Part shown: positions 46,360 through 56,222 of the stretch, piece by piece
How the letters are laid out: each line of letters opens with the position of its first letter
Position numbering within the stretch: position 1 is the first letter of the stretch
Assembly: GCF_001984825.2 (NCBI RefSeq)
Contig: NZ_CP043318.1
Span: 4,030,001 to 4,094,000 of the forward strand
Direction of reading: 5' to 3'
Length of the DNA stretch: 64,000 nt
DNA from: Enterobacter chengduensis
GTDB taxonomy: Bacteria; Pseudomonadota; Gammaproteobacteria; Enterobacterales; Enterobacteriaceae
The notes under the pieces: generated by a model
Databases searched by the model: none
What the model was told of the DNA's origin: nothing
Seen by the model: the letters and a program-made list of their open reading frames with translations, nothing else
Program-made: the position numbers and the translations under genes

Positions 46360-46814
46360 ACCGAAGCAATTCATAGGCATTACTTATCTCTTTTTCAAAC
46401 TCTCCACAAACGCAAACGATTACCTCTTTTTTACAACCGTAAGTTATCAGCCTTAATCCAAATTACTCGCCAGAAAATCCTAAAAACCCATTTTTTTACA
46501 GCTAAAGACACCTATATCACGGGTCAGACTTTCGGCACACATGTCGTTGGTGGTAGCCTTCGCGCCCGTAAATTCTCTTTGATGTTTTTTTAACAGATAA
46601 ATGGTCTAAAGATGCCCACATCATAAGTGGATTATTGCATTTGAGATCGCGATCACTGATAGATTCATAACTAGAATGTATCTTTCCGCCCGCCAATAGT
46701 TACGGGCAAAAATTATTAAAAAACCGTCACTGAACGAATTTCATATTACCGTCAGGCACTTTTTCATCGGATTTGACTAAAAACCTGACAATTCGCTTCC
46801 TCCAGGAGATATAG
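46360..46814 (+). promoter_or_regulatory. Long sdaC upstream region
   Basis: About 455 bp of AT-rich noncoding DNA before sdaC. It contains a CRP-like site (46640-46659), candidate -10 hexamers TAGAAT (46672-46677) or TATCTT (46679-46684), and a small hairpin GCCCG/CGGGC near 46688-46707. AGGAG precedes the sdaC ATG. No gene was recognised in the 46380-46620 part. Confidence 0.6.
46640..46659 (+). promoter_or_regulatory. Candidate CRP site upstream of sdaC
   Basis: TTTGAGATCGCGATCACT has the TGAGA-N6-TCACT form of a CRP site. Its centre (46649.5) is 41.5 bp before a start at 46691 placed by TATCTT, the class II spacing. CRP activation of sdaCB is known in E. coli. Confidence 0.6.
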
Positions 46815-48104
46815 ATGGAAACCACTCAAACCAGCACCGTTGCTTCGATTGAATCCCGAAGTGGTTGGCGCAAAACGGATACCATGTGGATGCTTGGCCT
46901 TTACGGAACGGCAATCGGCGCTGGTGTACTGTTTCTTCCTATCAACGCAGGCGTCGGCGGCCTGATCCCGCTGATCATTATGGCTATCATCGCTTTCCCG
47001 ATGACCTTCTTTGCACACCGCGGCCTGACCCGCTTCGTGCTGTCCGGTAAAAACCCGGGCGAAGACATCACGGAAGTGGTTGAAGAGCATTTCGGCGTTG
47101 GCGCGGGTAAACTGATCACCCTGCTCTACTTCTTCGCGATTTACCCTATTCTGCTGGTCTACAGCGTGGCGATCACCAACACCGTTGAAAGCTTCATGAT
47201 GCACCAGCTGCAGATGACGCCGCCTCCACGTGCGATCCTGTCTCTGATCCTGATTGTGGGCATGATGACCATCGTGCGCTTCGGTGAGCAGATGATTGTG
47301 AAAGCGATGAGCGTACTGGTCTTCCCGTTCGTGATTGCACTGATGGTGCTGGCCTGCTACCTGATCCCACAGTGGAACGGCGCAGCGCTGGAAACCCTCT
47401 CCCTGAGCAGCGCATCGGCTACCGGTAACGGCCTGCTGATGACCCTCTGGCTGGCAATTCCGGTGATGGTGTTCTCTTTCAACCACTCCCCAATCATCTC
47501 CTCTTTCGCCGTGGCGAAACGTGAAGAGTACGGTAATGGCGCAGAGAAGAAGTGCTCCAGCATCCTGGCACGCGCACACATCATGATGGTGCTGACCGTG
47601 ATGTTCTTCGTCTTCAGCTGCGTGCTGAGCCTCTCCCCGGCGGACCTGGCGGCAGCGAAAGAGCAGAACATCTCTATTCTGTCTTACCTGGCGAACCACT
47701 TTAACGCACCTGTCATTGCGTGGATGGCGCCTATCATCGCGATTATCGCCATCACCAAATCCTTCCTGGGCCACTACCTCGGCGCGCGCGAAGGCTTCAA
47801 CGGTATGGTGATTAAATCTCTGCGCGGTAAAGGCAAGAGCATTGAAATCAACAAGCTGAACAAAATCACTGCCCTGTTCATGCTGCTCACCACCTGGGCG
47901 GTCGCTACGCTGAACCCAAGCATCCTGGGCATGATTGAAACCCTGGGCGGCCCGGTCATCGCGATGATTCTGTTCCTGATGCCGATGTACGCGATTCAGA
48001 AAGTGCCTGCGATGCGTAAATACAGCGGCCATATCAGCAACGCGTTTGTTGTGATTATGGGCCTGATTGCCATCTCCGCTATTTTCTACTCGCTGTTCAG
48101 CTAA
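46815..48104 (+). CDS. sdaC: Serine:proton symporter SdaC
   Basis: An inner-membrane serine transporter of the HAAAP family, 429 residues with 11 predicted membrane segments. Family segments include [20 protein letters not shown], the [15 protein letters not shown] loop and [21 protein letters not shown]. It is the first gene of sdaCB; a 63-bp gap with a hairpin precedes sdaB. The pair lets the cell use L-serine as carbon and nitrogen source. Confidence 0.97.
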   Translation: METTQTSTVASIESRSGWRKTDTMWMLGLYGTAIGAGVLFLPINAGVGGLIPLIIMAIIAFPMTFFAHRGLTRFVLSGKNPGEDITEVVEEHFGVGAGKLITLLYFFAIYPILLVYSVAITNTVESFMMHQLQMTPPPRAILSLILIVGMMTIVRFGEQMIVKAMSVLVFPFVIALMVLACYLIPQWNGAALETLSLSSASATGNGLLMTLWLAIPVMVFSFNHSPIISSFAVAKREEYGNGAEKKCSSILARAHIMMVLTVMFFVFSCVLSLSPADLAAAKEQNISILSYLANHFNAPVIAWMAPIIAIIAITKSFLGHYLGAREGFNGMVIKSLRGKGKSIEINKLNKITALFMLLTTWAVATLNPSILGMIETLGGPVIAMILFLMPMYAIQKVPAMRKYSGHISNAFVVIMGLIAISAIFYSLFS

Positions 48105-48111
48105 TACCTCC

Positions 48112-48133
48112 TGCGCCGTCCCCGGACGGCGCA
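48112..48133. repeat. Hairpin between sdaC and sdaB
   Basis: TGCGCCGTCC and GGACGGCGCA are perfect 10-bp arms with a 2-nt centre. No T tract follows, so it is likely an intercistronic mRNA hairpin and not a terminator. Confidence 0.6.
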
Positions 48134-48167
48134 CTCCTCCCCTCTGACTGAAAGCAATGGACGCATC

Positions 48168-49535
48168 ATGATTAGCGTATTCGATATCTTCAAAATCGGT
48201 ATTGGACCTTCCAGCTCTCACACCGTCGGACCAATGAAAGCCGGTAAGCAGTTCACGGACGACTTGATTGCACGCGGCATCCTGCACGACGTTACCCGCG
48301 TGGTTGTCGATGTATACGGTTCCCTTTCTCTGACCGGGAAAGGCCACCATACCGATATCGCCATTATCATGGGCCTGGCGGGAAACCTGCCGGATACCGT
48401 TGATATTGATGCGATCCCTGGATTCATCCAGGATGTGAACACCCACGGACGCCTGCTGCTGGCAAACGGCGAACACGAAGTGGAATTCCCGGTTGACCAT
48501 TGCATGAATTTCCATGCGGACAACCTGTCGCTGCACGAAAACGGCATGCGCATTACCGCGCTGGCCGGCGACAAAGCGGTATACAGCCAGACGTATTACT
48601 CTATCGGCGGCGGTTTTATCGTCGACGAAGACCACTTTGGTCAAACCAGCACCTCGTCTGTCGAGGTGCCGTATCCGTACAAAACGGCGGCGGATCTTCA
48701 GCGTCACTGCCAGGAGACGGGCCTTTCCCTCTCCGGCCTGATGATGAAAAACGAGCTGGCGCTCCACAGCAAAGAAGAGCTTGAACAGCACTTCACCAGC
48801 GTCTGGGAAGTGATGCGCGGCGGCATTGAGCGCGGGATCACCACCGAAGGCGTTCTGCCGGGCAAGCTTCGCGTCCCGCGTCGTGCGGCGGCGCTGCGCC
48901 GTATGCTGGTGAGCACCGATAAAACGACTACCGACCCGATGGCCGTCGTAGACTGGATCAACATGTTCGCCCTGGCGGTGAACGAAGAGAACGCCGCCGG
49001 AGGCCGCGTGGTCACCGCGCCGACTAACGGTGCCTGCGGTATCGTTCCGGCGGTGCTGGCCTACTACGACAAGTTTATCCGTGAAGTGAACGCTAACTCT
49101 CTGGCGCGCTACCTGCTGGTCGCCAGCGCGATTGGTTCGCTGTATAAGATGAACGCGTCGATTTCCGGTGCGGAAGTAGGCTGTCAGGGCGAAGTCGGCG
49201 TGGCCTGCTCCATGGCGGCGGCGGGTCTGGCCGAACTGTTGGGTGCCAGCCCGACGCAGGTGTGCATTGCGGCGGAAATCGGCATGGAGCATAACCTGGG
49301 GCTGACCTGCGACCCCGTTGCCGGGCAGGTACAGGTACCGTGCATCGAGCGTAACGCGATTGCCTCCGTGAAGGCGGTGAACGCGGCACGCATGGCGCTG
49401 CGCCGCACCAGCGAACCGCGCGTCTGTCTCGATAAGGTTATCGAAACCATGTACGAAACCGGTAAAGATATGAACGCCAAATACCGTGAAACCTCTCGCG
49501 GCGGCCTGGCGATGAAGATCGTGACCTGCGATTAA
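48168..49535 (+). CDS. sdaB: L-serine dehydratase 2 (deaminase)
   Basis: A 4Fe-4S enzyme that deaminates L-serine to pyruvate. The 455-residue single-chain form has an N-terminal beta domain ([16 protein letters not shown] at about 12-27) and a C-terminal alpha domain with the cluster-binding cysteines within [30 protein letters not shown] and LTCDPVAG. SdaC is upstream; a terminator follows. Confidence 0.96.
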   Translation: MISVFDIFKIGIGPSSSHTVGPMKAGKQFTDDLIARGILHDVTRVVVDVYGSLSLTGKGHHTDIAIIMGLAGNLPDTVDIDAIPGFIQDVNTHGRLLLANGEHEVEFPVDHCMNFHADNLSLHENGMRITALAGDKAVYSQTYYSIGGGFIVDEDHFGQTSTSSVEVPYPYKTAADLQRHCQETGLSLSGLMMKNELALHSKEELEQHFTSVWEVMRGGIERGITTEGVLPGKLRVPRRAAALRRMLVSTDKTTTDPMAVVDWINMFALAVNEENAAGGRVVTAPTNGACGIVPAVLAYYDKFIREVNANSLARYLLVASAIGSLYKMNASISGAEVGCQGEVGVACSMAAAGLAELLGASPTQVCIAAEIGMEHNLGLTCDPVAGQVQVPCIERNAIASVKAVNAARMALRRTSEPRVCLDKVIETMYETGKDMNAKYRETSRGGLAMKIVTCD

Positions 49536-49542
49536 GCCACTC

Positions 49543-49578
49543 AGGAAGCCTCGTTTTGCGAGGCTTCTTCCTGTTTTT
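49543..49578 (+). terminator. sdaB terminator
   Basis: GAAGCCTCG and CGAGGCTTC arms around TTTTG, followed after CTTCCTG by a five-T run. Confidence 0.85.
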
Positions 49579-49647
49579 CCCACCATTCATAGTTTCACGC
49601 TGCTGACAGTGTTACCCTTCACGCATGAGATAGAAGGGAGATTATCT

Positions 49648-50403
49648 GTGGCCGTTCATTTACTTATCGTCGATGCTCTTAACCTGATTCGCCGTATCCA
49701 TGCGGTACAGGGGACGCCTTGTAAAGACACCTGCCTGCACGCGCTGGAACAGCTTATCCGCCACAGTGAGCCCACCCACGCGGTCGCGGTATTTGATGAC
49801 GAAGCCCGCAATACGGGCTGGCGACACCAGCGCCTGCCGGACTACAAAGCCGGACGCGCGCCGATGCCGGACGACCTTCACGCCGAATTACCCATGCTGC
49901 GCGCCGCATTTGAACAGCGGGGCGTCCCCTGCTGGGGCGCGCAGGGAAATGAAGCTGACGATCTTGCAGCCACCCTGGCCGTAAAGGTGGCGGGAGCCGG
50001 GCATCAGGCCACGATCGTTTCAACGGACAAAGGCTACTGCCAGCTGCTCTCCCCGACTATCCGCATCCGCGACTACTTTCAAAAACGCTGGCTGGACGCG
50101 CCGTTCATCGCCAGCGAGTTTGGCGTATCGCCTGAGCAGCTGCCGGATTACTGGGGGCTGGCGGGCATCAGCAGTTCAAAGGTTCCGGGCGTCGCCGGTA
50201 TTGGACCGAAGAGCGCCGCGCAGCTGCTGACCGATTTTCAGAATCTGGAAGGAATTTACGCCCGTCTCGATGAGGTGCCGGAAAAGTGGCGCAAAAAGCT
50301 GAAGGCGCATAAAGAGATGGCGTTTATCTGCCGTGAAATCGCAACGCTACAGACGGATTTACGGCTGGACGGGAATTTGCAGCAGCTGCGTCTAGAACGT
50401 TAA
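49648..50403 (+). CDS. xni: Flap endonuclease Xni (exonuclease IX)
   Basis: A structure-specific 5' nuclease related to the polymerase I 5' domain. The 251-residue protein has the metal-site Asps of [17 protein letters not shown] and [12 protein letters not shown], and the helix-hairpin-helix [16 protein letters not shown]. The start is GTG at 49648 ([10 protein letters not shown], read as Met), 8-12 bases after GGGAG; an in-frame GTG at 49609 lies close to the sdaB terminator and is less likely. The family lacks some Asp ligands of full FENs. Confidence 0.94.
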   Translation: MAVHLLIVDALNLIRRIHAVQGTPCKDTCLHALEQLIRHSEPTHAVAVFDDEARNTGWRHQRLPDYKAGRAPMPDDLHAELPMLRAAFEQRGVPCWGAQGNEADDLAATLAVKVAGAGHQATIVSTDKGYCQLLSPTIRIRDYFQKRWLDAPFIASEFGVSPEQLPDYWGLAGISSSKVPGVAGIGPKSAAQLLTDFQNLEGIYARLDEVPEKWRKKLKAHKEMAFICREIATLQTDLRLDGNLQQLRLER

Positions 50404-50481
50404 TACCCCCTCACCCTAACCCTCTCCCCATAGGGGAGAGGGAACTCTCGGTGCGGTCTTTTCCCCCTCGCCCCTTTGGGG
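50404..50481. repeat. Palindromic repeat pair, left part (split by IS)
   Basis: A complete unit at 50404-50441 (CCCTCACCCTAACCCTCTCC, ATAGGGGAGAGGG) is followed by a second unit starting CCCCCTCGCCCCTTTGGGG at 50463. The second is cut at 50481 by the IS element and resumes at 51767. Confidence 0.75.
50477..50481. repeat. Target-site duplication TGGGG, left copy
   Basis: TGGGG directly precedes the IS left end and is repeated at 51767-51771 after the right end. Confidence 0.7.
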
Positions 50482-51766
50482 TGTACAGTCCGGGGACATA
50501 GTGAACACTTGTTCGGGGACATGGTAGACACTTACAACTAAGGCATAAGAACCCGCTTATGGAGTCGCTTATGCCCTGGGATGCGAGAGATACCATGTCA
50601 TTACGTACCGAGTTTGTTTTGTTCGCCTCGCAGGACGGGGCGAACATCCGTTCCCTCTGCCGTCGCTTCGGCATTTCACCTGCTACCGGCTACAAGTGGC
50701 TTCAGCGCTGGGCTGTCGAGGGCGAACCCGGCCTGCAGGACCGCCCCCGCACGCCGCATCATTCCCCCAACCGCTCGTCTGACGACGTCACCGCCCTGCT
50801 GCGCATGGCCCATGACCGTCATGAACGCTGGGGCGCCCGCAAGATTAAGCGCTGGCTGGAAGACCAGGGCCACCGTATGCCTGCCTTCAGCACTGTCCAT
50901 AACCTGATGGCCCGTCACGGCCTGCTGCCCGGCACGGCTCCGGGTATTCCGGCCACCGGACGGTTCGAACATGACGCCCCGAACCGGCTCTGGCAGATGG
51001 ATTTTAAGGGGCACTTCCCCTTTGGCGGCGGCCGTTGCCATCCGCTCACCCTGCTCGACGACCACTCCCGTTTTTCCCTGTGCCTCACACACTGTACCGA
51101 TGAACGGCGTGAGACCGTGCAGCAACAGCTGGTCAGCGTCTTTGAACGCTACGGCCTGCCGGACCGGATGACGATGGATAACGGCTCACCGTGGGGCGAC
51201 ACAACCGGCACCTGGACGGCGCTGGAGCTGTGGCTGATGCGCCACGGTATCCGGGTGGGCCATTCCCGGCCTTATCATCCGCAGACGCAGGGCAAGCTGG
51301 AGCGTTTTCACCGCAGCCTGAAGGCGGAAGTGCTGCAGGGGAAATGGTTCGCGGACAGCGGCGAGCTGCAGCGTGCCTTTGACCACTGGCGGACGGTCTA
51401 TAACCTTGAACGCCCGCACGAGGCGCTGGATATGGCGGTCCCGGCCTCACGCTATCAGCCGTCTGGGCGGCAGTACAGCGGCAGCGTGACGCCCCCGGAA
51501 TACGATGAAGGTGTGCTGGTCAGGAAAGTGGATATCAGCGGGAAGCTGAGCTTACAGGGAGCCAGTCTGAATGCAGGAAAGGCGTTCAGGGGAGAACGGG
51601 TGGGGCTGAAGGAGACGCAGGAGGATGGCTGCTATGAAGTGTGGTGGTACAGCACGAAAGTGGGGGTGATCGACCTGAAGAAAAAGTCGATCACCATGGG
51701 TAAAGGATGTTAAAAAGTGTTCACCATGTCCCCGAACACCTGTCTACCATGTCCCCGGACCGTACA
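50482..51766 (+). mobile_element. IS481-family insertion sequence
   Basis: A 1285-bp element with imperfect inverted ends starting TGTACAGTCCGGGGACAT (left) and TGTACGGTCCGGGGACAT (right, reversed), in the 5'-TGT...ACA-3' form usual for IS481. It is flanked by a 5-bp duplication. CGGGGACAT occurs twice at each end with a 23-bp period (50491 and 50514; reversed at 51726 and 51749), which suggests paired transposase-binding sites. It holds one intact transposase gene and no cargo. Confidence 0.9.
50571..51713 (+). CDS. IS481-family transposase
   Basis: A 380-residue DDE transposase. The N-terminal helix-turn-helix (about 20-50, RSLCRRFGISPATGYKWLQRW) is followed by an rve integrase core with catalytic residues Asp144 (QMDFKGHF), Asp203 (TMDNGSPWG) and Glu244 (GKLERFHRSLK). 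The ATG at 50571 (MPWDARD) has GGAG 7 bases before it; an ATG four codons upstream is possible. No frameshift or premature stop is present, so the element may be active. Confidence 0.92.
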   Translation: MPWDARDTMSLRTEFVLFASQDGANIRSLCRRFGISPATGYKWLQRWAVEGEPGLQDRPRTPHHSPNRSSDDVTALLRMAHDRHERWGARKIKRWLEDQGHRMPAFSTVHNLMARHGLLPGTAPGIPATGRFEHDAPNRLWQMDFKGHFPFGGGRCHPLTLLDDHSRFSLCLTHCTDERRETVQQQLVSVFERYGLPDRMTMDNGSPWGDTTGTWTALELWLMRHGIRVGHSRPYHPQTQGKLERFHRSLKAEVLQGKWFADSGELQRAFDHWRTVYNLERPHEALDMAVPASRYQPSGRQYSGSVTPPEYDEGVLVRKVDISGKLSLQGASLNAGKAFRGERVGLKETQEDGCYEVWWYSTKVGVIDLKKKSITMGKGC

Positions 51767-51790
51767 TGGGGAGAGGGCCGGGGTGAGGGG
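51767..51790. repeat. Target-site duplication and right part of the split palindrome
   Basis: TGGGG (51767-51771) repeats the base pairs before the IS. The following GAGAGGGCCGGGGTGAGGGG completes the palindromic unit interrupted at 50481. Confidence 0.75.
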
Positions 51791-51801
51791 CAATCAGCGC
51801 A

Positions 51802-52902
51802 CTATCGCTCGTCGCGACGCCCGCCCACCGCTGCCCACCAGCGACGAATATGCACCGTCACCTCTTCGCGGTCGTGATAGAGCTGACGCGCCTGGATCTC
51901 CACGTTAATCCCGTGTTCATCCATCTGCTCCTGAATGTACGCCAGGTTCTGCGACACCTCCTCATAGCGCTTTTTCATCGGCAGCTTGAGATTGAAAATG
52001 GTCTCACGGCACCAGCCGTTCACCAGCCAGGAGGCCATCAGCGCGGCCACTTTTGCCGGCTTTTCGACCATGTCGCACACCATCCAGGAGATGTTGTTAC
52101 GGTTCGGACGATAGCGGAAGCCGTCCTCGCGCAGCCAGGTAACCTGCCCGGTGTCCATCAGGCTTTGCGCCATTGGGCCATTATCAACGGACGATACCCA
52201 CATGTTGCGTTTCACCAGCTGATAGGTCCAGCCGCCCGGGCACGCGCCAAGGTCGACGGCGTACATGCCGTTTGCCAGACGCTCGTCCCACTCGTCCGCC
52301 GGAATGAAGACGTGGAACGCCTCTTCCAGCTTCAGCGTGGAACGGCTTGGCGCATCGGCCGGGAAGCGCAAACGCGGGATGCCCATAAAGAAAGGAGAGT
52401 TGTTGGTGGTGTACGAATAGCCCGTATAGCAGCAGCCCGGCGCGATGAAGAAGATATGCACCACCGGACGCTTCGGCGTTTCGTAGTTCGTCAGCACGCC
52501 CGCATCACGCAGCGCCGCGCGCAGCGGCACGGTGAACTTACGGCAGAACTTCATCAGCTCTTTACTTTCGTTGGTATCCGCTACCTCAACGCGCAGATCG
52601 CCGCCCTTCTCCACCACGCCCTGCAGCATGCCGACGATGGGCGTGATGCGGTCTTCCGGTGGCAGATCCTTCAGCAGCTCACCCGCGACAAACATCTGGC
52701 GAGCAAAGATCAGCGAACTGAACGGCAGCTCGCGCGCCAGCCTGTCTGCATCTTCAGGCTGATAGCACTCGAAGACCACATAGCCCGCGTTCTCTTTTAC
52801 GCGGGCAAAGCCGAAGACCTCGCGCTTCGCCGCTTTATCGGTAATTTCCGCGGCGCACTCTTTCTCAAACCCCGGGCGACAATATAAAACAACCTTATTC
52901 AT
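51802..52902 (-). CDS. rlmM: 23S rRNA (cytidine(2498)-2'-O)-methyltransferase RlmM
   Basis: Adds a 2'-O-methyl group to C2498 of 23S rRNA. The 366-residue protein has an N-terminal THUMP-like domain and a C-terminal Rossmann methyltransferase with the SAM motif [19 protein letters not shown] and the K-D-K-E-type residues near [14 protein letters not shown] and [11 protein letters not shown]. The ATG at 52902 ([16 protein letters not shown]) matches E. coli. It overlaps the end of ygdD by 8 bp. Confidence 0.97.
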   Translation of the reverse strand: MNKVVLYCRPGFEKECAAEITDKAAKREVFGFARVKENAGYVVFECYQPEDADRLARELPFSSLIFARQMFVAGELLKDLPPEDRITPIVGMLQGVVEKGGDLRVEVADTNESKELMKFCRKFTVPLRAALRDAGVLTNYETPKRPVVHIFFIAPGCCYTGYSYTTNNSPFFMGIPRLRFPADAPSRSTLKLEEAFHVFIPADEWDERLANGMYAVDLGACPGGWTYQLVKRNMWVSSVDNGPMAQSLMDTGQVTWLREDGFRYRPNRNNISWMVCDMVEKPAKVAALMASWLVNGWCRETIFNLKLPMKKRYEEVSQNLAYIQEQMDEHGINVEIQARQLYHDREEVTVHIRRWWAAVGGRRDER

Positions 52903-53290
52903 GAACAACGCCCTTGCGTTTCAGACGGATAGCTCCGATAAACATTAATACCCACCCCGCCAGGAAGCTGAAGCCGCCGACAGGTGTAACGAACGCCCAC
53001 AGGCGCAAATGCGAGAGCGCAAGGCAGTACAGGCTACCGCTAAACAACACGGTACCCAGCGCCATAAACACGCTGCTCCAGTAAAACCAGATACTGATAC
53101 GGCGCTGCATCGCCACCGCCAGCCCAAAAATAGCCAGCGTATGGAATGCCTGATACTCAAGGCCGGTCTGGATCCAGCCCATCTCTACTGCGCCCAAAGA
53201 CTTGCTTAATACATGTGCGCCAAAGGCGCCCAGTGCGACAAAAATAAAGCCACTTACCGCGGCAAAAATCAGCATGAATCGGCTGGTCAT
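52895..53290 (-). CDS. ygdD: DUF423 inner-membrane protein YgdD
   Basis: A 131-residue protein with four predicted membrane segments (about 5-25, 45-65, 70-90 and 98-120) and the DUF423 segment LGAFGAHVL. Function unknown. The ATG at 53290 ([14 protein letters not shown]) matches E. coli; a start 12 codons upstream is not conserved. It is downstream of gcvA and overlaps rlmM. Confidence 0.92.
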   Translation of the reverse strand: MTSRFMLIFAAVSGFIFVALGAFGAHVLSKSLGAVEMGWIQTGLEYQAFHTLAIFGLAVAMQRRISIWFYWSSVFMALGTVLFSGSLYCLALSHLRLWAFVTPVGGFSFLAGWVLMFIGAIRLKRKGVVHE

Positions 53291-53329
53291 GTTTACGTCC
53301 TGAATTGATGCGTGCCCGGCACACAAACG

Positions 53330-54247
53330 TTATTGTTCATACCTGAAGCGGAATTTTTCTTGCTCGGTTGCCGCTTTCGCCAGTATCCACTGCCGGAAGG
53401 CGGCTATTTTACCCAGTTCTGCCTGACTGTCATGACAAACCAGATAAAATGCATTCTTGCTGACCAGAACATCATTAAAAGGGCAAACCAGGCGGCCTGC
53501 CTCAATTTCGGACTGCGCCATGACGTTGTTCGCCAACGCCACGCCCTGCCCGTGAATGGCAGCCTGTAACACCATTGCACTGTGGCTAAAAATGGGTCCC
53601 TGCTGCACGTTTATATGTGTAAGACCTAATTGACGGGTATAAGTTTGCCAGTCGCGGCGAGAGGCATCATGCAAAAGCGTATGCTGAGCCAGGTCAGCGG
53701 GTGACTTCAGCGCCTTATCTCCCGTTAACAGCAGAGGAGAACAGACCGGCAGGAGATATTCTGCGTATAATTTTTCAACGCGCAAGCCCGGCCAGTTACC
53801 GCGACCATAAAAAATGGCGACATCGACATCATCGGCAAGCTTGTCCTCCTGACGGTCGACCGCCTGGATTCGAACGTCGATCCCCGGATAAGCTGAGTTA
53901 AAGCTTGAGAGTCTGGGAACCAGCCATTGAATGGCAAAACTGGGCAATAAACTGACGGTCAGAGCACCTTTTGCACTGCGAGCCTGTAGCTTACGCGTGG
54001 CTTCCGTAAGCTGGGAAAAAATCTCTTTAATATCCTGAAAATAGCTCTGCCCCTCTTCGGTCAACAGCAACGAACGATTGCGTCGACGAAACAGCTTAAG
54101 GCCCAGAAAATCCTCCAGAGACTTGATTTGGTGACTTACTGCGGCCTGTGTCACAAAAAGCTCATCTGCTGCGCGGGTAAAGCTCAGGTGACGTGCTGCT
54201 GCATCAAAAACACGTAATGCATTGAGGGGTGGCAATCGCTTTGACAT
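53330..54247 (-). CDS. gcvA: Glycine cleavage system transcriptional activator GcvA
   Basis: A LysR-type regulator of 305 residues that activates the gcv operon with glycine and drives the divergent sRNA gene gcvB. The helix-turn-helix (about 20-40, SFTRAADELFVTQAAVSHQI) has the GcvA/AmpR-like NALRVFDAAARHLSFTRAA start. The C-terminal periplasmic-binding-like domain is full length. It is divergent from gcvB with 128 bp between. Confidence 0.96.
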   Translation of the reverse strand: MSKRLPPLNALRVFDAAARHLSFTRAADELFVTQAAVSHQIKSLEDFLGLKLFRRRNRSLLLTEEGQSYFQDIKEIFSQLTEATRKLQARSAKGALTVSLLPSFAIQWLVPRLSSFNSAYPGIDVRIQAVDRQEDKLADDVDVAIFYGRGNWPGLRVEKLYAEYLLPVCSPLLLTGDKALKSPADLAQHTLLHDASRRDWQTYTRQLGLTHINVQQGPIFSHSAMVLQAAIHGQGVALANNVMAQSEIEAGRLVCPFNDVLVSKNAFYLVCHDSQAELGKIAAFRQWILAKAATEQEKFRFRYEQ

Positions 54248-54340
54248 GGTTATCTGGCTTAGATGTTAACGGATTTTAACAAACAGGAAACAACGTTTAA
54301 CCTATTAGTTTTTTTTATCTGAGCCATTATAATTTGTCCG

Positions 54341-54369
54341 TTGAGGAACTACCAGCAAATACCTATAGT
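54341..54369 (+). promoter_or_regulatory. gcvB promoter
   Basis: TTGAGG (54341-54346) and TATAGT (54364-54369) are separated by 17 bp, and the sRNA start (54376) is 7 bp further. ATTAG, the reverse of the CTAAT core used by GcvA, occurs just upstream near 54304. Confidence 0.8.
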
Positions 54370-54375
54370 GGCGGC

Positions 54376-54583
54376 ACTTCCTGAGCCGGAACGAAGAGCT
54401 TTTTTCGGAATGCGTGTTCTGAAGGGCTTTTGGCTTACGGTTGTGATGTTGTGTTGTTGTGTTTGCAATTGGTCTGCGATTCAGACCACGGTAGCAACGC
54501 TACCAATTTTTCACTTCCTGTACATTTACCCTGTCTGTCCATAGTGATTAATGTAGCACCGCCAATTTGCGGTGCTTTTTTTT
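54376..54583 (+). ncRNA. gcvB: GcvB small RNA
   Basis: An Hfq-dependent RNA of about 208 nt that represses many amino-acid and peptide transport mRNAs. It begins ACTTCCTGAGCCGGAACG, as in E. coli. The G/U-rich seed R1 (TTGTGATGTTGTGTTGTTGT) is near 54442-54461 and intact. It ends at stem GCACCGCC/GCGGTGC followed by eight T residues (54576-54583). Transcribed divergently from gcvA and toward ygdI, as in E. coli. Confidence 0.97.
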
Positions 54584-54596
54584 CGCTTACGATCTG

Positions 54597-54824
54597 TTAA
54601 TGCGCGATCTCTTTCATCTCTTTCACGTCCGTGCGGTTGATCTGCTGCTTGTTCCCGTTAGCATCTTTATACGAAATCATCCCGGTATCATTATCGGTAG
54701 TCGGTTTCCCTTCCGAAACGATAGAACGACCATCGTTAGTGTGCATCACGTAGTTGTTACCAGAACAGGCGCTCAGGGCAAAGGTAAACGCACAGGCAGA
54801 AATGATTGCAGCTGTCTTATTCAT
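54597..54824 (-). CDS. ygdI: DUF903 lipoprotein YgdI
   Basis: A 75-residue lipoprotein. The signal peptide ends at the lipobox LSAC (Cys20), and the remaining part has the YgdI/YgdR fold segment YVMHTNDGRSIVSEGKP. Function unknown. It converges with gcvB and shares its terminator region. Confidence 0.93.
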   Translation of the reverse strand: MNKTAAIISACAFTFALSACSGNNYVMHTNDGRSIVSEGKPTTDNDTGMISYKDANGNKQQINRTDVKEMKEIAH

Positions 54825-55016
54825 GATTATTCTCCTTTAGCAATTAATGCTATTCAAACCTCGATTTATAACAGGCTAAAACATCCGCCTAACACTATTT
54901 AGCATAACCTGCTTTTTTGAGGTCGTAAGGATAAACAGACAATTCTGATAGATATCAACCTCCTTGCCCTGCCGCGGAAATTGCGCGACGATCGCTATAT
55001 TGACATGAGGAATCCC

Positions 55017-56222
55017 ATGAACGCTTTCAGTCCCGCGCAGTTCCGCGCACAGTTTCCGGCACTGGCAGATGCCGGTATTTACCTGGATAGTGCCGCCACC
55101 GCCCTGAAGCCGCAGGCGGTGATTGAGGCTACCCAGCAGTTCTACAGCCTGAGCGCCGGGAACGTGCATCGCAGCCAGTTCGCCGAAGCGCAGCGGTTAA
55201 CCGCGCGCTATGAAGCCGCACGCGATCGGGTGGCGCAGCTGATCAACGCCGAAAGCGGAAAAAATATCGTCTGGACGCGCGGCACGACCGAGGCCATCAA
55301 TATGGTGGCCCAGTGCTACGCGCGCCCGCTGCTGCAGCCGGGCGATGAGATCGTCGTCAGCGAAGCGGAGCATCACGCTAACCTGGTGCCGTGGCTGATG
55401 GTGGCCGAACAGACGGGTGCGCGCGTGGTGAAGCTCCCGCTGGGCGCAGACCTGCTGCCCGACGTGGCGCGTTTACCCGAGCTGATTACCCCCCGCAGCC
55501 GCATTCTGGCGCTCGGACAGATGTCGAACGTCACGGGAGGTTGCCCGGATCTGGTTCAGGCTATTCGTATAGCCCATGCCAGCGGGATGGTGGTGATGGT
55601 TGACGGCGCGCAGGGCGTGGTGCACTTCCCCGCCGACGTGCAGGCGCTGGATATCGACTTCTATGCCTTCTCAGGACATAAGCTCTACGGGCCAACCGGC
55701 ATAGGGGCGCTGTACGGTAAGCCGGAACTGCTGGCAAAAATGACGCCATGGCTCGGTGGCGGCAAGATGATTACCGAAGTGTCGTTCGATGGCTTCAAAA
55801 CGCAGGATGTCCCCTATCGCCTGGAAGCCGGTACGCCGAACGTGGCGGGGGTGATTGGCCTGAGCGCGGCGCTGGAGTGGCTGGCTGAGACAGACATTGT
55901 TCAGGCTGAAAGCTGGAGCCGGGGGCTGGCGACGCTGGCAGAGGAAGAACTCAAAAAGCGCCCCGGCTTTCGCTCGTTCCGCGTTCAGGACTCCAGCCTG
56001 CTCGCCTTTGATTTTGCGGGCGTGCACCATAGCGACATGGTGACGCTGCTGGCCGGGTATGGCATCGCCCTGCGTGCCGGACAGCACTGCGCCCAGCCGC
56101 TGCTGGCGGCGCTCGGCGTGAGCGGTACGCTGCGCGCCTCGTTTGCGCCGTACAATAACCAAAGCGACGTTGACGCGCTGGTGAGCGCCGTTGACCGCGC
56201 CCTTGAAATACTGGTGGATTAA
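55017..56222 (+). CDS. csdA: Cysteine desulfurase CsdA
   Basis: A pyridoxal-phosphate enzyme that removes sulfur from cysteine as a persulfide for CsdE and CsdL/TcdA. The 401-residue group-II (SufS-like) protein has the PLP lysine in [12 protein letters not shown] (about residue 222) and the catalytic Cys in [12 protein letters not shown] (about 358). The ATG at 55017 follows GAGG and gives the E. coli N-terminus ([14 protein letters not shown]); an in-frame start at 54981 is not conserved. Its stop overlaps the csdE start. Confidence 0.97.
   Translation: MNAFSPAQFRAQFPALADAGIYLDSAATALKPQAVIEATQQFYSLSAGNVHRSQFAEAQRLTARYEAARDRVAQLINAESGKNIVWTRGTTEAINMVAQCYARPLLQPGDEIVVSEAEHHANLVPWLMVAEQTGARVVKLPLGADLLPDVARLPELITPRSRILALGQMSNVTGGCPDLVQAIRIAHASGMVVMVDGAQGVVHFPADVQALDIDFYAFSGHKLYGPTGIGALYGKPELLAKMTPWLGGGKMITEVSFDGFKTQDVPYRLEAGTPNVAGVIGLSAALEWLAETDIVQAESWSRGLATLAEEELKKRPGFRSFRVQDSSLLAFDFAGVHHSDMVTLLAGYGIALRAGQHCAQPLLAALGVSGTLRASFAPYNNQSDVDALVSAVDRALEILVD

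Noticed and set aside
46764..49586. 940-codon open frame on the minus strand
   Set aside because: Antisense to sdaC and sdaB. His/Arg/Gln-rich translation without domains is typical of a shadow frame.
54341..54544. 67-codon plus-strand frame between gcvA and ygdI
   Set aside because: It coincides with the gcvB promoter and RNA, which explain the conservation.
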